64,000 nucleotides of DNA from Epichloe hybrida (Eukaryota > Ascomycota > Sordariomycetes > Hypocreales > Clavicipitaceae). The DNA is taken from contig JAFEKR010000015.1 of the NCBI GenBank assembly GCA_019022495.1, positions 434,001 through 498,000 on the forward strand, read 5' to 3'. The first letter of the stretch is position 1. The number at the start of each line of letters is the position of its first letter. The position numbers and the translations under genes are program-made. Positions 23,656 through 36,114 of this stretch are shown here, one piece after another. The notes under the pieces were generated by a model, which was not told the DNA's origin, did not search any database, and saw only the letters and a program-made list of their open reading frames with translations.

Positions 23656-24769
23656 CTAACTGTCCAAAGGCTCACAACAATCAGAAAACACGACTGAAGA
23701 TCTGGACGAACTCTTCTCAGAACACTGGAAGAATTCATCAAGCGAAGTATTCGCTGAGCCATCTTCAGAATCCTGTGAAAAGTCATCGAGCGATTTCGTT
23801 GACTCTGACATGCTCTCCGAGTCAATGTGAGGCATGAAGTGAGTCTCAGCTTTCTCTACCATCGCTTTTATGACCGCTGAGAGCTCTGACAATGTTTGTG
23901 GTTCACGAGGAACAAAGTGCCCGCTCCCGTGATCGAATAACTCGGCCGAATCCTGGTCGCACATGCTGTATAGTGCCATCGCACCGTCGATGTAGGGGTC
24001 ATCGCAGCCTACGATATGGCAAGTTGGGATGTCAATGACCTCTCCACTTTCGTCCGCGAGCATGGCATTACAACGTCCGCCTTCCAGTGAAAGTGGTGGC
24101 CAGCCAGCGAAGAAAACTCCGCACTATTACTTGTTATCAGTCGGAGCCAATTGGTTCTCGAATCCATGCGTCATTGTATACCTTGAGTTGTCGAGGAATG
24201 CCCTCTTCTTCCCACTGACGCTTTTCCTCGAAAATTACGGATGAAGCAGCAACGGCACCTTCTGAGAACCCAAGAATGCCCTACCAACAGTTAGTAGCTT
24301 ACTTCCAGTTTCGACAATTGCTTCTACACACCTCGATTTCAGGATCATCTCGGACAACTTTTAGTACGTCCAGGATGGCAGCACGAATGCCTTCCGCGTC
24401 GTATTCTACCATGTCCCTATGTTGACAGAGCTGGCGCATAGTATCCTCAGGTGTCGCTCCCTGTGGAAACTCGCTAAGCTTGTTAAGGATGTCTTCACGG
24501 GCTTGGATGCCGTCAAACGGAATGAACCGGTACAATGGACCACGTCCAAAGTATTCACCACAGCCAGGGGGCGGTATGGCTTCATGACGACCCGATATCC
24601 ATTTGAACGAGATCTGGCCAGATTCTGAGGTCTTCGCCGCGAAGGGACCCAGCTGTACTTGAAAGTTCTGCCAGCAATGGTGAGCATGTACGCCAACAAC
24701 ATCTCGGAATGGGGGGCAATTGCATACGCTTGCGCTTCCGTACGCCCCGTGTAGACAGAGGAATTTCAT
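23656..24769 (-). CDS. FSH-family serine hydrolase (LovG-like), probable PKS partner
   Basis: Exons (minus strand) are 24769-24728, 24667-24332, 24280-24182 and 24123-23656; the introns are 60, 51 and 58 nt, giving 314 residues. It is an alpha/beta hydrolase of the Fsh1/DUF341 family: the start MKFLCLHGAYGSAS is canonical, the nucleophile elbow is GFSEGA (Ser132), an Asp lies in CDDPYIDG near residue 203, and the His is in HGSGHFVPR (His228). Family members such as LovG release the acyl chain from a highly reducing PKS. The adjacent divergent PKS lacks a thioesterase, which supports that role here. Residues about 258-314 form an extra acidic, Ser-rich tail beyond the catalytic fold. Intron 1 is 60 nt with no in-frame stop, so its retention would insert 20 residues. 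Other FSH proteins have unrelated esterase roles. Confidence 0.85.
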
Positions 24770-25885
24770 CTTGACCTCCGTGTTTCAGATCTTGAGCAAG
24801 GTCGATTGGTGAAAAAAAAAAAAGAAAAAGAAGAAGAAAAATAACAGGAAGAAGAAGAAGAAGAACAAGAAGAAGGAGAACAATCGTGAGTTTTACTTGT
24901 TCTCATTAACACAATAACTTGACATGATAAGCTTGGTGGCACGCCACGCTGGTAATGTACTTTGTTGAACAAGTGCTGCCAACCCGAACCGGACGAGGCT
25001 CCCATCTCGGTGAGTTCTGAAGTCTCATACACCTGGCCTAATGCTGCCATTTAGACTTTATCTGATAACATTTTCATGATTCTGTGGAGCCTCTCCCACA
25101 GCTTTCACAACCTCACATGATGGGTTTGGATGTTCTCCGCATACGGCTACGAAGTGGGAAATCTTGGAATATCGCCTTCGGACAGAAAAGGTGAGTCGGC
25201 CATCTAGATCCTCGACGTCAATCTACATTCCAGAGATTGCCGCTAGCTGATAGCTGGACTAAAAGACTCCATTGTTCTGTCCCGAGAATTCGGTCGTGGT
25301 GGGGCCTCGTGCCCCATTCCGTTAGATCAAGCACATTGGCACCAAGGAGTAAGCTTCAAAGCCAAAAAGCCAAGCAGCGGGGGAATTCGAGAGACGACAA
25401 GGCAGTGTGAAAAGTGTGGTGGTGAATGCATCAAATCGTTTGTTTCGAGCTTAGCGCCAGCTGATCGCTAGACATCGGAGATGCAGTGCCTGACGCTTGA
25501 AGTAATGAATCAGGTTAGTCTGGGCATCTCATGGCAGACGTGAGATCTGCCTGGCATGGCATTCCATTGTACGCTTTACGATGTTGTTTTCGTCAATTGC
25601 TGCTTGACGTCTTGCTGCTTGACGTCTTGTATCTTGGTACTCTCGAGCACTTGCATCTCGCTGCCAGAAGTTTACTCCAGATCAATGCCATGGCAACCGG
25701 GCGAGACCACCAAACTAGGGGTATAAAGCACAGCACATGGCATGGCATGGCAACAAGTCTCCGTCTTTGTGTGACAGCCTCGTGCCATTTCTCTTTTTGT
25801 ATCTCGTCCTTCCGTCGTCGTCAAATTTTCCCTGGGCAGGAGTCACTGAGAAGTCCACTCGCACTACAGCACTTCTTCATTCGAC
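24770..25885. promoter_or_regulatory. Shared divergent promoter of the hydrolase and the PKS
   Basis: A 1.1-kb region between the two divergent starts. It holds three TGACGTC heptamers: 25605-25611, 25620-25626 (exactly 15 bp apart) and, on the minus strand, 25214-25220. TGACGT(C) is the core bound by CREB/ATF-type bZIP factors, so shared control is plausible but inferred. A purine-rich (GAA)n/A-rich stretch is at 24811-24880, and CATGG is repeated near 25736-25750. A short minus ORF (24766-25050) is considered spurious. Confidence 0.55.
25722..25727 (+). promoter_or_regulatory. TATA box of the PKS gene
   Basis: TATAAA, 159 bp upstream of the PKS start codon and followed by a pyrimidine-rich leader. 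Position and sequence suit a fungal core promoter. Confidence 0.5.
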
Positions 25886-28800
25886 ATGAACGCAAACATG
25901 GAGCCAATTGCCATCGTTGGCATGTCCTGCCGCCTACCTGGTGACGTCTCGACATTAGAGGACTTTTGGACGCTCATGTCACGGGCTCGCAGTGGATGGT
26001 CTGAGATTCCCAAGGATAGGGTGTCCAAAGAAGCCTATTGGCATCCCAATCCCGGGAAGAAGGGATGTTTCAACAGTGTGGGCGGTTATTTCCTTCAGCG
26101 TGATATCAGCGAGTTTGATGCACCATTTTTCAACATTACACCAGCAGAGGCTCAAGCCATGGGTACGTAAAAAAGAAAGAAAAAAGGAAAAAGGCTGAAG
26201 TGGTGACGACAATACTGGATCAACTGACACAATTCTAGATCCTCAGCAACGGCAACTATTAGAGTGCACCTATGAGGCCATGGAATGTGCTGGAATCCCG
26301 AAAGAGGAAATTTCCGGCAAGAACATTGCTGTATTCGTCGGCTCTAGCCCATCGGATTATCACCTCAACGCTTTCAGAGACATGGACACGGTCCCTATGT
26401 TTGATGCCACTGGCAACCATCAATCTGTCCTCGCTGGCCGAATTGCCCACTTCTTTGATCTGAGAGGTCCCTGTTTCTCAGTAGATACAGCGTGCTCCTC
26501 GGGACTGCACGCTGTTCATCTGGCCGTCCAGAGTATACGGTCAGGCGAGACCGAACAGGCCGTGGTAGCCTCTTCACGATTGAACCTCGCCCCGGACCAT
26601 ATTGCTTCCATGTCTACAAATCGGTATGTTGCACAAACAAACATGATTGAAACATGATCAATTCTAATATAATTGCCCCAGCTTGCTGTCCGAGCAAGGC
26701 GTGACGTATGCTTTCGATCACCGTGCCAAGTCCGGCTTTGCCCGAGGCGAGGGCACCGGCTGTCTCATTCTCAAACCTCTCCACAGGGCGATGGAAGACA
26801 ACGACAAGATCTGGTCTGTCATCCGCAATACTGGTATAAACCAAGATGGCCGAACAGTCGGTATCACGGCGCCGAACCCCCTGGCGCAGCAACAGTTGAT
26901 GCGCGAGGTCTATGCCAAGGCAGGGATCGACCCCCGTGACTGTGGCTTCGTTGAGGCACACGGTACTGGCACAAAAGTTGGCGATCCTCTTGAAGCAACC
27001 GCTATTCATGCTGTGTTTGGAGAAGGGCGCACATCAAGCCGACCATTGTACATTGGATCGGTCAAAACAAATGTCGGCCATCTCGAACCCGCAAGTGGCA
27101 TCGTGTCGATGATCAAGGCCTCGTTGATGCTCGACAAGGGATTCATCCTGCCCAATGCAAATTATGAGGCAGAAAATCAAGATATTCCTCTCTCCAAGTG
27201 GAACATGAAGGTGAGGTCTATTCGTCTAGCTGCATGTGACATCACATCTTCGCCTGTCTAAAGCTAACGCAAGTAGGTCGCCACGAACGTCCGTCCCTGG
27301 CCTAAAGACAAGCGCTTCATCAGTATCAACAATTTCGGGTTTGGCGGTTCCAATTCTCATTGCGTGCTGGAGAAATTCCAAGCCAAAGGACAAGGTTTGC
27401 AACCACCTGCCTCAACGGCGATGCGGTTGTTCGTTACCTCTGCCAACGACGAGGAATCCGCAAAGCGACGGAACCAGCAACTTGGCGTGTATCTTGAGCG
27501 ACACCCTGGCGTGTTCGAGAAGCACCTCATTTGTGACATTGCATATACTTTGTGCAACCGTCGGTCTCATCTGCCTTGGCGATCTGCCATGGTGGGCTCG
27601 ACGACGGCTGACTTGGCGCATTGTCTTAATGGTGCTGATGCCCAATCCACTCGTGCTCTTCGAAATCCAAAAATTGCTTTCGTCTTCACTGGCCAGGGAG
27701 CGCAGTGGCATGCGATGGGCCGAGAGCTGATGAATTCTCATCGCGTCTTTGCTTCCACCATTCATGACGCCGACGACACACTGAGACAGCTCGGTGCTGA
27801 CTTCTCATTGATTGAGGAGCTCTCTCGATCCAAGCAGGAGACGCAGATTAACAAGGCATACCTCAGCCAGCCGGTCTGTACTGCCGTGCAATTGGGCCTT
27901 GTTAACCTTCTCCAATCCTGGGGGATCAAACCCTCATCAGTTGTTGGTCATTCCAGCGGAGAGATTGGTGCCGCGTACGCGTCTGGTGCTCTGTCGTTCA
28001 GAAATGCACTTTCAGCTGCGTTCAACAGGGGCCAGGCTGTCGCCAGGATGCTATCCGCGTCGTCCAAGCCTGAAGGTGCCATGCTGGCTGTTGGCGCTGG
28101 CATGGAGATTGTCGCTCCAATGATGAAGATGCTACACAATGGATACTGCACGGTTGCCTGTGAGAACTCACCCAACTCAATCACTGTGTCAGGAGATTCT
28201 ACTACCATCGATCAGCTGGCCGCTAAGCTCGAAAGCGAGAGTGTGTTCAACCGTAAGCTCAAGGTCGAGGTCGCGTATCACTCCCGACACATGGAATTGG
28301 TCGCCGACTCCTACCTCAACAGCATCCGAGATGTTGATGCGGCCTCGACGGACGTTGCGTTCTACTCTTCCCTGAGGGGCCAGCTGCTCAAGGACGCCTC
28401 TGAACTAGACGCCATATATTGGGTGGAAAATCTCACCAAGCCTGTGCTCTTCTCCACAGCACTGCAGGAGCTCTGCAACTCCGAGGAACCAGATGTCCTG
28501 ATTGAGATTGGGCCTCACTCTGCATTGGAGGGGCCTATCAAACATATCATCAAGGCTGTAGGAGACAAGGCCAAGAAAACTTCGTACTTGGCCTCGTTGA
28601 GACGCGAGGAAGATGCTACTCGAAGTATGCTTGTCCTTGCAGGCAATCTCTTCAAGAAAGGGTCGGTGCTGGACTTTTCAAGCGTTAACCCTGATGTCCT
28701 CGACGCGAAGCCCAGGCTAATTCCCAACTTTGCCCCATATCCATGGTCTGCGAAGAAGTACTGGCGGGAGAGCCGTGTCAGTCGTCATCATCGACTGAAG

Positions 28801-31800
28801 CCATTCCCCCGCCACGACCTGCTTGGCCTCATGACCAGCTTTGCTAGCGATCTTGAGCCGAGCTGGAGGAATGTCATCCGCACTGAAGATATACCTTGGC
28901 TGCGTGATCACAAGATGCAAGAGCTCACTGCATTTCCCTTTTCAGGCTTCGTGAGCATGGGCGTCGAAGCAGCTGCGCAGCGGGCGTCGATGCGTGGCGT
29001 CGAGTTTGATCAGTTCACTATCCGCGAGATGCAAGTCACTCGTCCTTTGCTCCTCCAGGATGACGGAGAATACGAGCTGATCACCAACTTGCGGCAATAC
29101 TCCGAGGGCACCCGCTCTTACTCGGACAAATGGGACGAGTTCCGTGTTCACTCCTACCATGCGGACCGCGGCTGGACTGAGCACTGCCGTGGGCTTATCG
29201 GCGTCTCGAAGCGCGAGGAGGCGAACCAGGTCTGTGCCGTCAGAAACCACGAGGTAGTCGACATGGTTGCCAAGGCCAAGAAGGTCTGCAAGGCCGAAAT
29301 TCCCGTCACTGCCTTCTACGACGAACTGCGCGAAATGGGCGCGGGCTATGGGCCGACTCTGCAAAACATTCATAGTCTCTCGGCATCTGATGACTTTGAA
29401 CACGTCATCGGCGAAGTAGTCATTCCAGACACTGCGAAGACTATGCCTGAGAGATACCAGGCGGACAGCATTATCAGTGCCGCCTTCCTGGATCTTGTGT
29501 TCCAACACAGTTTTGTGGTTCTCGGAGCTGGTCGAGGCGCTCTGCCTTGCCTCTACATGCCACCGGCTGTGAGGGAGATTCAGTTGCAGAAGACTATTTC
29601 GTCAGAGGCCGGTGAAAAGTTCGATGTCTACCTCAATGGCAAGGCTGATTTGTCTAAGCCCATGACGACGGAGGTCATGATCCACGCTTTGAGCTCCCGC
29701 GATCCCGAGGTGCCGTCCATCATTATCAAGGGGTTCGAACTCAGTCCCGTCAAGGACGACACCTTCGATGCTATGGAAACAAAGAGGCTGGGATACAAGA
29801 CCATTTGGACTCCACTGGATGGTGATGATGGTTTGAAATCAATAGCTGAAACCAGTGACCCGCACACGAATGGGACGCCAGTCAACGGAAATGGCCATCA
29901 CAATGGAGTCGTCACCAATGGTGATGCCACCAATGGACATGTTGCTAAGAGCGATGTCTGGAGCGACGCAAAGAACATTGTTATTTTGACGGAACGTTCG
30001 CCGAGCGACCCTCTGATTCATAGTCTGGCGGCGAACATCGAGCTGCGAACAGGACAATCTCCTACAGTCAGCTCTCTCGACAAAGCCATTGTCGCGAACA
30101 GGATGTGCATCAATCTATACGAATTGGACTGCTCCGTATACGAAAAGATTTCTGCTGATTCGTTTGACCGAATTCAAAACATTCTGCTCAGCTCCGGCAT
30201 GTTTCTCTGGGTCACCTCTGGCGCTTTCAAAAATGCCCAGAACCCGCACCGTAACATGGCTTTGGGCCTGAACCGAACACTCCGTTCCGAGATGGACAAG
30301 AAGATTGGAACACTGGATTTCGACGCTGCCGGAGAAATCAGTGTATCGGAGCAGGCGCAGCTGATTACGGACACGTTCCAACACATGCTTGCCCATGAAT
30401 CCGAGGAGGCCATGGACATGGAGTTCTACGAAGAGAATGGCAGGATCGTCGTTCCTCGCATCATCGAGGATACGGAGCTGAACACCTTTGTTCAACGCGA
30501 AACCAAGGCGTCAATGGTCTATCTTCAACCTTTTAGCCAAACCAACCGGCGTCTCAAGCTCGACATTCAGAGCCCTGGAGCACTAGACACCCTGTACTTC
30601 AGAGATGACGACGATATGGCTCTGGACAAGGATGAGATTGAAATATCTGTCGAGGCAACCGGCATGAACTTCAAAGACGTTGTGATCTCCATGGGTCAAC
30701 TGGCCAGCCCGTACATCGGGGTCGAATGCAGCGGAACAGTTGCCCGAGTTGGTTCGGCTGTGAAGTCTCTGGCCGTTGGCGACAGAGTCTGTGCTATGCC
30801 TCTCGGGGCGTATCGCACCTTTGCTCGCTGCCCGGCCACCAGCGCTGCCAAGATCCCCGATGAAATGTCCATGGTGGTTGCCGCGTCGATCCCTGTCGCT
30901 TACTGTACCGCGTATTATGGCCTCTTGGACATTGCCCGTCTCGAGGCCGGCGAGAGAGTGCTCATCCATGCGGCAGCGGGCGGCGTTGGCCAATGCGCCA
31001 TTCAACTTGCGCAAATGATCGGAGCAGAGATCTTCGCCACGGTCGGCAGTGTCGACAAGAAGAAGCTGATCATGGATAAGTATGGCATCCCAGAGGACCA
31101 CATCTTCCATAGCCGAAATACCAGTTTCGGCCCTGCCATTCGTGCCATGACTAGAGGAAAGGGCGTCGACGTCGTCCTCAATTCGCTGGCCGGTGAGCTC
31201 CTACGAGAGACTTGGGACTGCATTGCCCACTTTGGCCGATTCATCGAGATTGGAAAGCGAGACATTACCAACAATACCCGGCTCGAGATGAGACGCTTTG
31301 AGAGCAACGCCCTCTTTAGTTCTGTGGATCTGACTGTCCTCGCCGCCGAGAGACCTCGCATCATGGGCAAGGTGATGAATGCAGTGCTGGCAGCGATGAA
31401 GCAGAAGAAGATTGGTCCGATCCATCCCATCACAGCCATGGGCATCTCGGACGTGGAAAAGGCCCTTCGACTCTTGCAGGGGGGCAAGACGACGGGCAAG
31501 CTGGTTCTGACCCATAATGCCCATGATCAAGTAATGGCCACTCACATGCCCGTGAGGAGGAGCATGTTCTCTGGCGACGCATCCTATGTGATCCTGGGAG
31601 GAACAGGTGGCCTCGGCCGTTCGATGGCCAAATGGATGGTGCAGAAGGGAGCAGGCAGTGTCATACTGATGTCTCGCAGCGGCACGAACAGCAAGGTGGA
31701 GGAACTGATGCACGACCTCGGCGGCGCTTCGGGCTCGAAAATTCACGTCAAAGCCTGCGACATCACGGATTATTCCAGTCTCGAAGCAGCTCTCGCCGAG

Positions 31801-32691
31801 TGCTCAGCGTCACTTCCTCCTGTCCGCGGCTTGATCCACTCAACCATGGTTCTCCGGGACATGCTTTATGAGAAGATGACGTTCCCAGACTTTGATGCCG
31901 TCGTCCAGTCAAAGGTTGCGGGAGCATGGAACGCGCACAAGGCGCTTCTCGGACAAGAGCTGGACTTCTTCGTCGTTCTTTCTTCGATAGCTGGCGTTGT
32001 AGGAAACAAGGGCCAGGCAGCGTATGCAGCTGCCAACACGTTCCTCGACAGCTTGGCCAGGCACAGGCGCGAGCAAGGCCTGCCCGGAGTGGCCATTGAT
32101 CTCCCGGCCATGGACGAGGTGGGCTACCTCAGCGAGAACGCAGAGCGCCGGGGCATTGTCATGGGAAATCTCAAGGGCAACACTGCTGGCGAGGCCGAGC
32201 TGCAGGCCATCTTGGCTGCCGCGATCGAGGGCTTCAGCGGCTGGTCACCGGATGCCCAGATCCTCACCGGCCTCAACATCGAGAACAGCTCGCGCCCGCC
32301 CTACGCGGTCCACGACGCAAGATTCCGCGGCCTGATGAAGGCAGCCTCCACGAGCGATGACAGCCAAGTCTCCTCCCAGGCCGTTTCGATCAAGCAGATC
32401 GTTTCAGCAGCTGCCTGTGCCAAGGACGCAGAGGAGGCCGTTGCCTGTGGTCTGATCAAGAAGCTGGCCAGCATTCTGCTCGTGAACGAGGAGGACCTCG
32501 ATTTCACATCCTCGGTCTCTGCGTTTGGCTTGGACTCTCTCAATGCGATTGAGCTGCGCAACTGGGCGAGCAAGGAGCTGCTCGCTCACCTGCAGGTGCT
32601 CGAGCTTCTCACGAGCGACACCTTGTTGGCGCTGGCGGCGCTGATATTGCAGAAGTCGCGAATTGCATTTGGCTTCAAGCTGAGTGTGTAA
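25886..32691 (+). CDS. Highly reducing type I polyketide synthase (KS-AT-DH-ER-KR-ACP)
   Basis: Exons are 25886-26162, 26239-26623, 26682-27210 and 27277-32691 (introns 76, 58 and 66 nt), giving 2201 residues. KS: DTACSSG (Cys178), HGTGT (His314), KTNVGH (His354). AT: GQGAQ then GHSSGE (Ser623). DH: His942 in WLRDHKMQELTAFP, where the usual Gly of H-x3-G-x4-P is Glu, and Asp1136 in FLDLVFQ. An Asn/Gly/His-rich linker (about 1260-1290) follows where a C-methyltransferase often lies; none is present. ER (about 1500-1800): GMNFKDVV and AAAGGVGQ. KR (about 1830-2030): GGTGGLG and a SS..AAYAAAN catalytic region. ACP: GLDSL (Ser2151). There is no thioesterase, so release must be in trans, probably by the divergent hydrolase. 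The predicted product is a reduced, unbranched polyketide chain; its length cannot be read from the sequence. Confidence 0.95.
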
Positions 32692-33470
32692 CCTGTCCAC
32701 ACATTCACTTTTCTTTTCTCGTCTTTCACTGGTCTTTCACTGGCCGGAGCCTTTTTTTTTTCCTTTCCTTCTGTTCCTTTCTTCCCTATGTCGCACTGCT
32801 GCGTCGCACTAGATAGAGCATTTGGTTTGTGCTGGGTCATGAAACTGATTCGCGAGTGAATGGGTTGTGGGAAGGATGCGATTTTGACATGTTCACTGGC
32901 TATACGCCCCCTTTCAAGTCCTGATCGATATGCGCTGGAATTGCTATTTCTTTAATAGATAGAAACTAATAACAACCAGATATTTCTTGCAACTTCGGGA
33001 GCTCATTTGATCTAATGGCTTCAATGTGGCCCGCTCAGGTATCCCCCATGTCCATGTTGCGCCAGCGTTCACCAGCTTTCTTAGTACTTCGGGAGGGTTA
33101 CGGTCATACAGAGCACCCGGAGAATGAGCATGGCAATAGTCTTGATCCTCATGATGGGGACACGCTTTGGGGTACTTGCTAACGTACCCCGAGTGACTAC
33201 AGTGGCAGAAGCAAGAGTTGAATCATAAACGATACTTTTTTCGACGTCTCGGCATACGGACAGCGATGGATTTTGATTAATCGCAACGTAAACGCATTCA
33301 AGTGCGTTTAGCCATGCCGGTTTACGCGAGGACTCAGCACGTATACCAAGGATATCGGCAGACCCAAGAAGTTCCACGCACATTCCGACCACCGAATTTA
33401 CCGTTCATCTCCTATAGTATGTTCTCATCATGCATGTATTTCTGGCCTTTCTCGGGGCAACCCCGTCGCT
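32692..33470. other. Intergenic between convergent PKS and PFS2 genes
   Basis: About 780 bp with T-rich tracts after the PKS stop and no supported gene. Confidence 0.6.
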
Positions 33471-35609
33471 CTACCGGATACGAGTGTACTTGCCCTGTCT
33501 TTGGACCTGTCGCAAACTTTCCTCCTGACTTGGTAGTGGAGCTCTACGTGGCGCCTCGGCCTTTTCTTCCTCGGTTTGGTGAAGCGGTGGCGGCGGGATA
33601 GGGAAAGGAAAAGTCCCAGGAGGAGGAGGCACATTGCCTGGTGGTGGGATGAGACCTGGCGGGAAAGCACCCGGCGGAGGAAGAGGCATGCCCGCCTTCT
33701 TCATCAGCTCGAGGAGCTGTGCGGGACCAGGAGGATTATTAGGGTCCAGGCCCGGCAGGGGGGGTGGAGGGGCGCCGTTCAGGCCGGGCAGAGGGAATGG
33801 CGGCGGCGCATGGCCGTTGGTTCCCATTCCAACGACACCCGGAACCGGTGGAGGAGGAAGAGCAAGGCCTGCTGTGAGGCCGGGGGGTGCGGAACCTCCG
33901 CCAAGAGGCAAGCCAGGAATGCCGGGCAACGCAGGGACTGTGGGAAGCCTCGGGGCATCCTGATCGACGAGTGCATCGAGCTCGTCCTCCATCTCCTGTT
34001 GCTCTTCCTCCTGTCGTTGACGGCGGTTTCCGCGACGGTCCCACGTACCCTGCGCTTCGGCAGCTGCTTCTCCAATATGATATCTGTCTTGGGCAACGTC
34101 CGTATCGCCGGGTCGCGCTCGAGTCCAGAAACGAGTGATGCGGTCGTTGGATCCCGATGCCAGAATGTGACCCAGCGGGTGCCAATCAAGGGACCAGATG
34201 GCGTAATCGTGTGCGAACGGTACCCTGTGCATCGGCCATACTGCCTGAGCAGGCGTGGACGCAGGATCCATGCTATCATAGGGACTGACGGTGAGGGGTT
34301 GGCCAGCCGGTGGATTGGGCGAGTCCAGGAGATAGTGGAAGAGAGAACCGTCCATGCCACCTGTAGTGAGAAGATTGGCGTGGACAGGATGAAACGTTAG
34401 AGTCGAGATGTCCTTTTCATGGCCCTTGAGCAGGCAGATGTCGCGCATCATTCTGAGATCGAATACACGGGCCGTTTGATCTCGCGCCGACGTTGCGAGA
34501 CAAGCACCTCGAACTCTCTCAAACATGACCTTGGTGATGGTGCTCTTGTGGCCGTGTAGTGTGGTGAGGCAGCGCGTTGTTCTTGGATCCCATAGCTTGA
34601 CCAAGTGATCCTTTGAACCAGACACCAAAAGGCCCTTGGTAGGATGCCAGTCTACACTCTTGGCATCCCAGCCATGGCCCTCCAGCTTGGACTCCATCTG
34701 TCCGAGGGCAAAGTCGAAAATTTTGAGCGTTGAGTCGTCCGAGGCACTCACGAATTTGGAATCATTGGGACTAAATGCCAAGTCTCGGATCGGATCCGAA
34801 TGCGCGTTAATGCTTTGCACATTGTTGAAGTTTGGCTGCCAGTACTTGATGAGACCGTCATGGTCAGCCGATATTAGCCAGTCGTCGCTGTGAGAATACT
34901 CCAATGCTCGGATGGCGGAATCGTGAGCCTGCATTATGGTTTCGAAATTGAACCCCGTGCCATTCCACAACGTGAACTCGCCACTTGTTGATGCTGTCAG
35001 TAGTCTGCGGCCCTCTGGTGTCCAACGAACGACGTTGACGGGGTGTTTGATCTTGTTTAGTGAAGAATGAAGATGTTTGGTAGGAATGGTGTCAGCTGCA
35101 TTTGTTGGTCTTGCGGCTGGAGGGAGCATCTGAACCATGTCAGTACAATTTGTTCAATGGGCTGCAAGGCCAAAGGCCCATCTCACATCCACGATGTAGC
35201 TAGCGCTAGGTCGTTCTCTCTCGCCCGTATAGGAGCCTTTGTAGTTTGGTACTCTATTCCGTAACCAATGAATGACTGTAGAGCTGTAGTCTGTGACGGG
35301 TCCTTTTCATGCGTGTCAGTACAGAGAGCAATCTTGATGATGGAACGCGACTTTGATCCGTGAAAGCCCAAAATCTGTGCGTAGCATCAAGCCTCCAACA
35401 ACCCCAATCTCACGGCACTTGTCTTTATACTCAACATGATCAGGAGACCCTCATAGAAACCCTGACATGTCATTTCAAAATGTTTCCATTGGCACTCGGC
35501 AAGTCCAGCGGGAGAAGGCTGGCGACGACTACTTACTTCGACCTCGAACTTTGACATAGGCGCCATCCTGGCCTCCTCCCCCATGGTCACCACGTGGCTC
35601 GTAAGCCAT
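33471..35609 (-). CDS. PFS2: Polyadenylation factor subunit 2 (WD40 protein of the CPF complex)
   Basis: Exons (minus strand) are 35609-35537, 35302-35187 and 35129-33471, with introns of 234 and 57 nt, giving 615 residues. Exon 1 ([14 protein letters not shown]...) and exon 2 (...[15 protein letters not shown]...[13 protein letters not shown]) give the conserved Pfs2 N-terminus, and splicing restores VRGRRPVTDY. Exon 3 holds at least six WD40 repeats (for example [37 protein letters not shown]). A Pro/Gly-rich low-complexity tail follows from about residue 440 and ends in a basic segment. Pfs2/WDR33 is a scaffold of the cleavage and polyadenylation factor in the nucleus. The acceptor of intron 1 is AAAAG, weaker than usual, but no alternative keeps the conserved residues. 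Confidence 0.92.
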
Positions 35610-36114
35610 GGCTGTGGCTATTGAGGCCGAACTTCAAGCATGCACGCCGTATACGGTACGTTGGGCTGATGTAGAATTCAAAGACAAAGAGACTCTCTCA
35701 TGCTGCGCTACGCATTTGGTTGAACGAACGATGCGTTGAAGTTGAAGCGGCACTTGCAGAAGCGTTGCAGTTTAAGCGGCAATTTACCGTATGAGCGACA
35801 GGTCATGTGACTGAGCTTGTTCTAAGCTTGCTCAAGCTTTTCTGAGACTTTTTGAATCCTTTCTTTTTGCCAATGCAATCAAGGCTTTTGCTTCTCAAGC
35901 TTTCTTGTCCGTAAATAGGTGCGTCTACTACGTTCAATGATCGGAAGAACAAATTCAAGATGAATCACGTTTTCGATTTGGCCATCACAGACACGCCACC
36001 AACTGAGCTTGATGGACACTGGTGTGAGGGTGAACTTTATCGATTAGAGCCGTCGCTCTCGTTGGGATCCAACATTGATTTGATCTTGCATACATGTATG
36101 ATTCGCGTCGTGAT
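35610..36114. other. Intergenic, no intact gene
   Basis: Upstream region of PFS2 on the minus strand, plus degraded sequence beyond the acetyltransferase relic. It contains several close variants of AAGCTT/CAAGCTTT near 35815-35905. No gene is supported. Confidence 0.5.

Noticed and set aside
24766..25050. Minus-strand ORF just upstream of the FSH hydrolase, possible first exon
   Set aside because: The hydrolase already has a canonical start at 24769; the ORF ends in a (GAA)n-encoded Ser/Phe run.
33576..34400. 274-codon plus-strand ORF opposite PFS2
   Set aside because: Arg-rich shadow of the WD40/Pro-rich coding strand with no motif.
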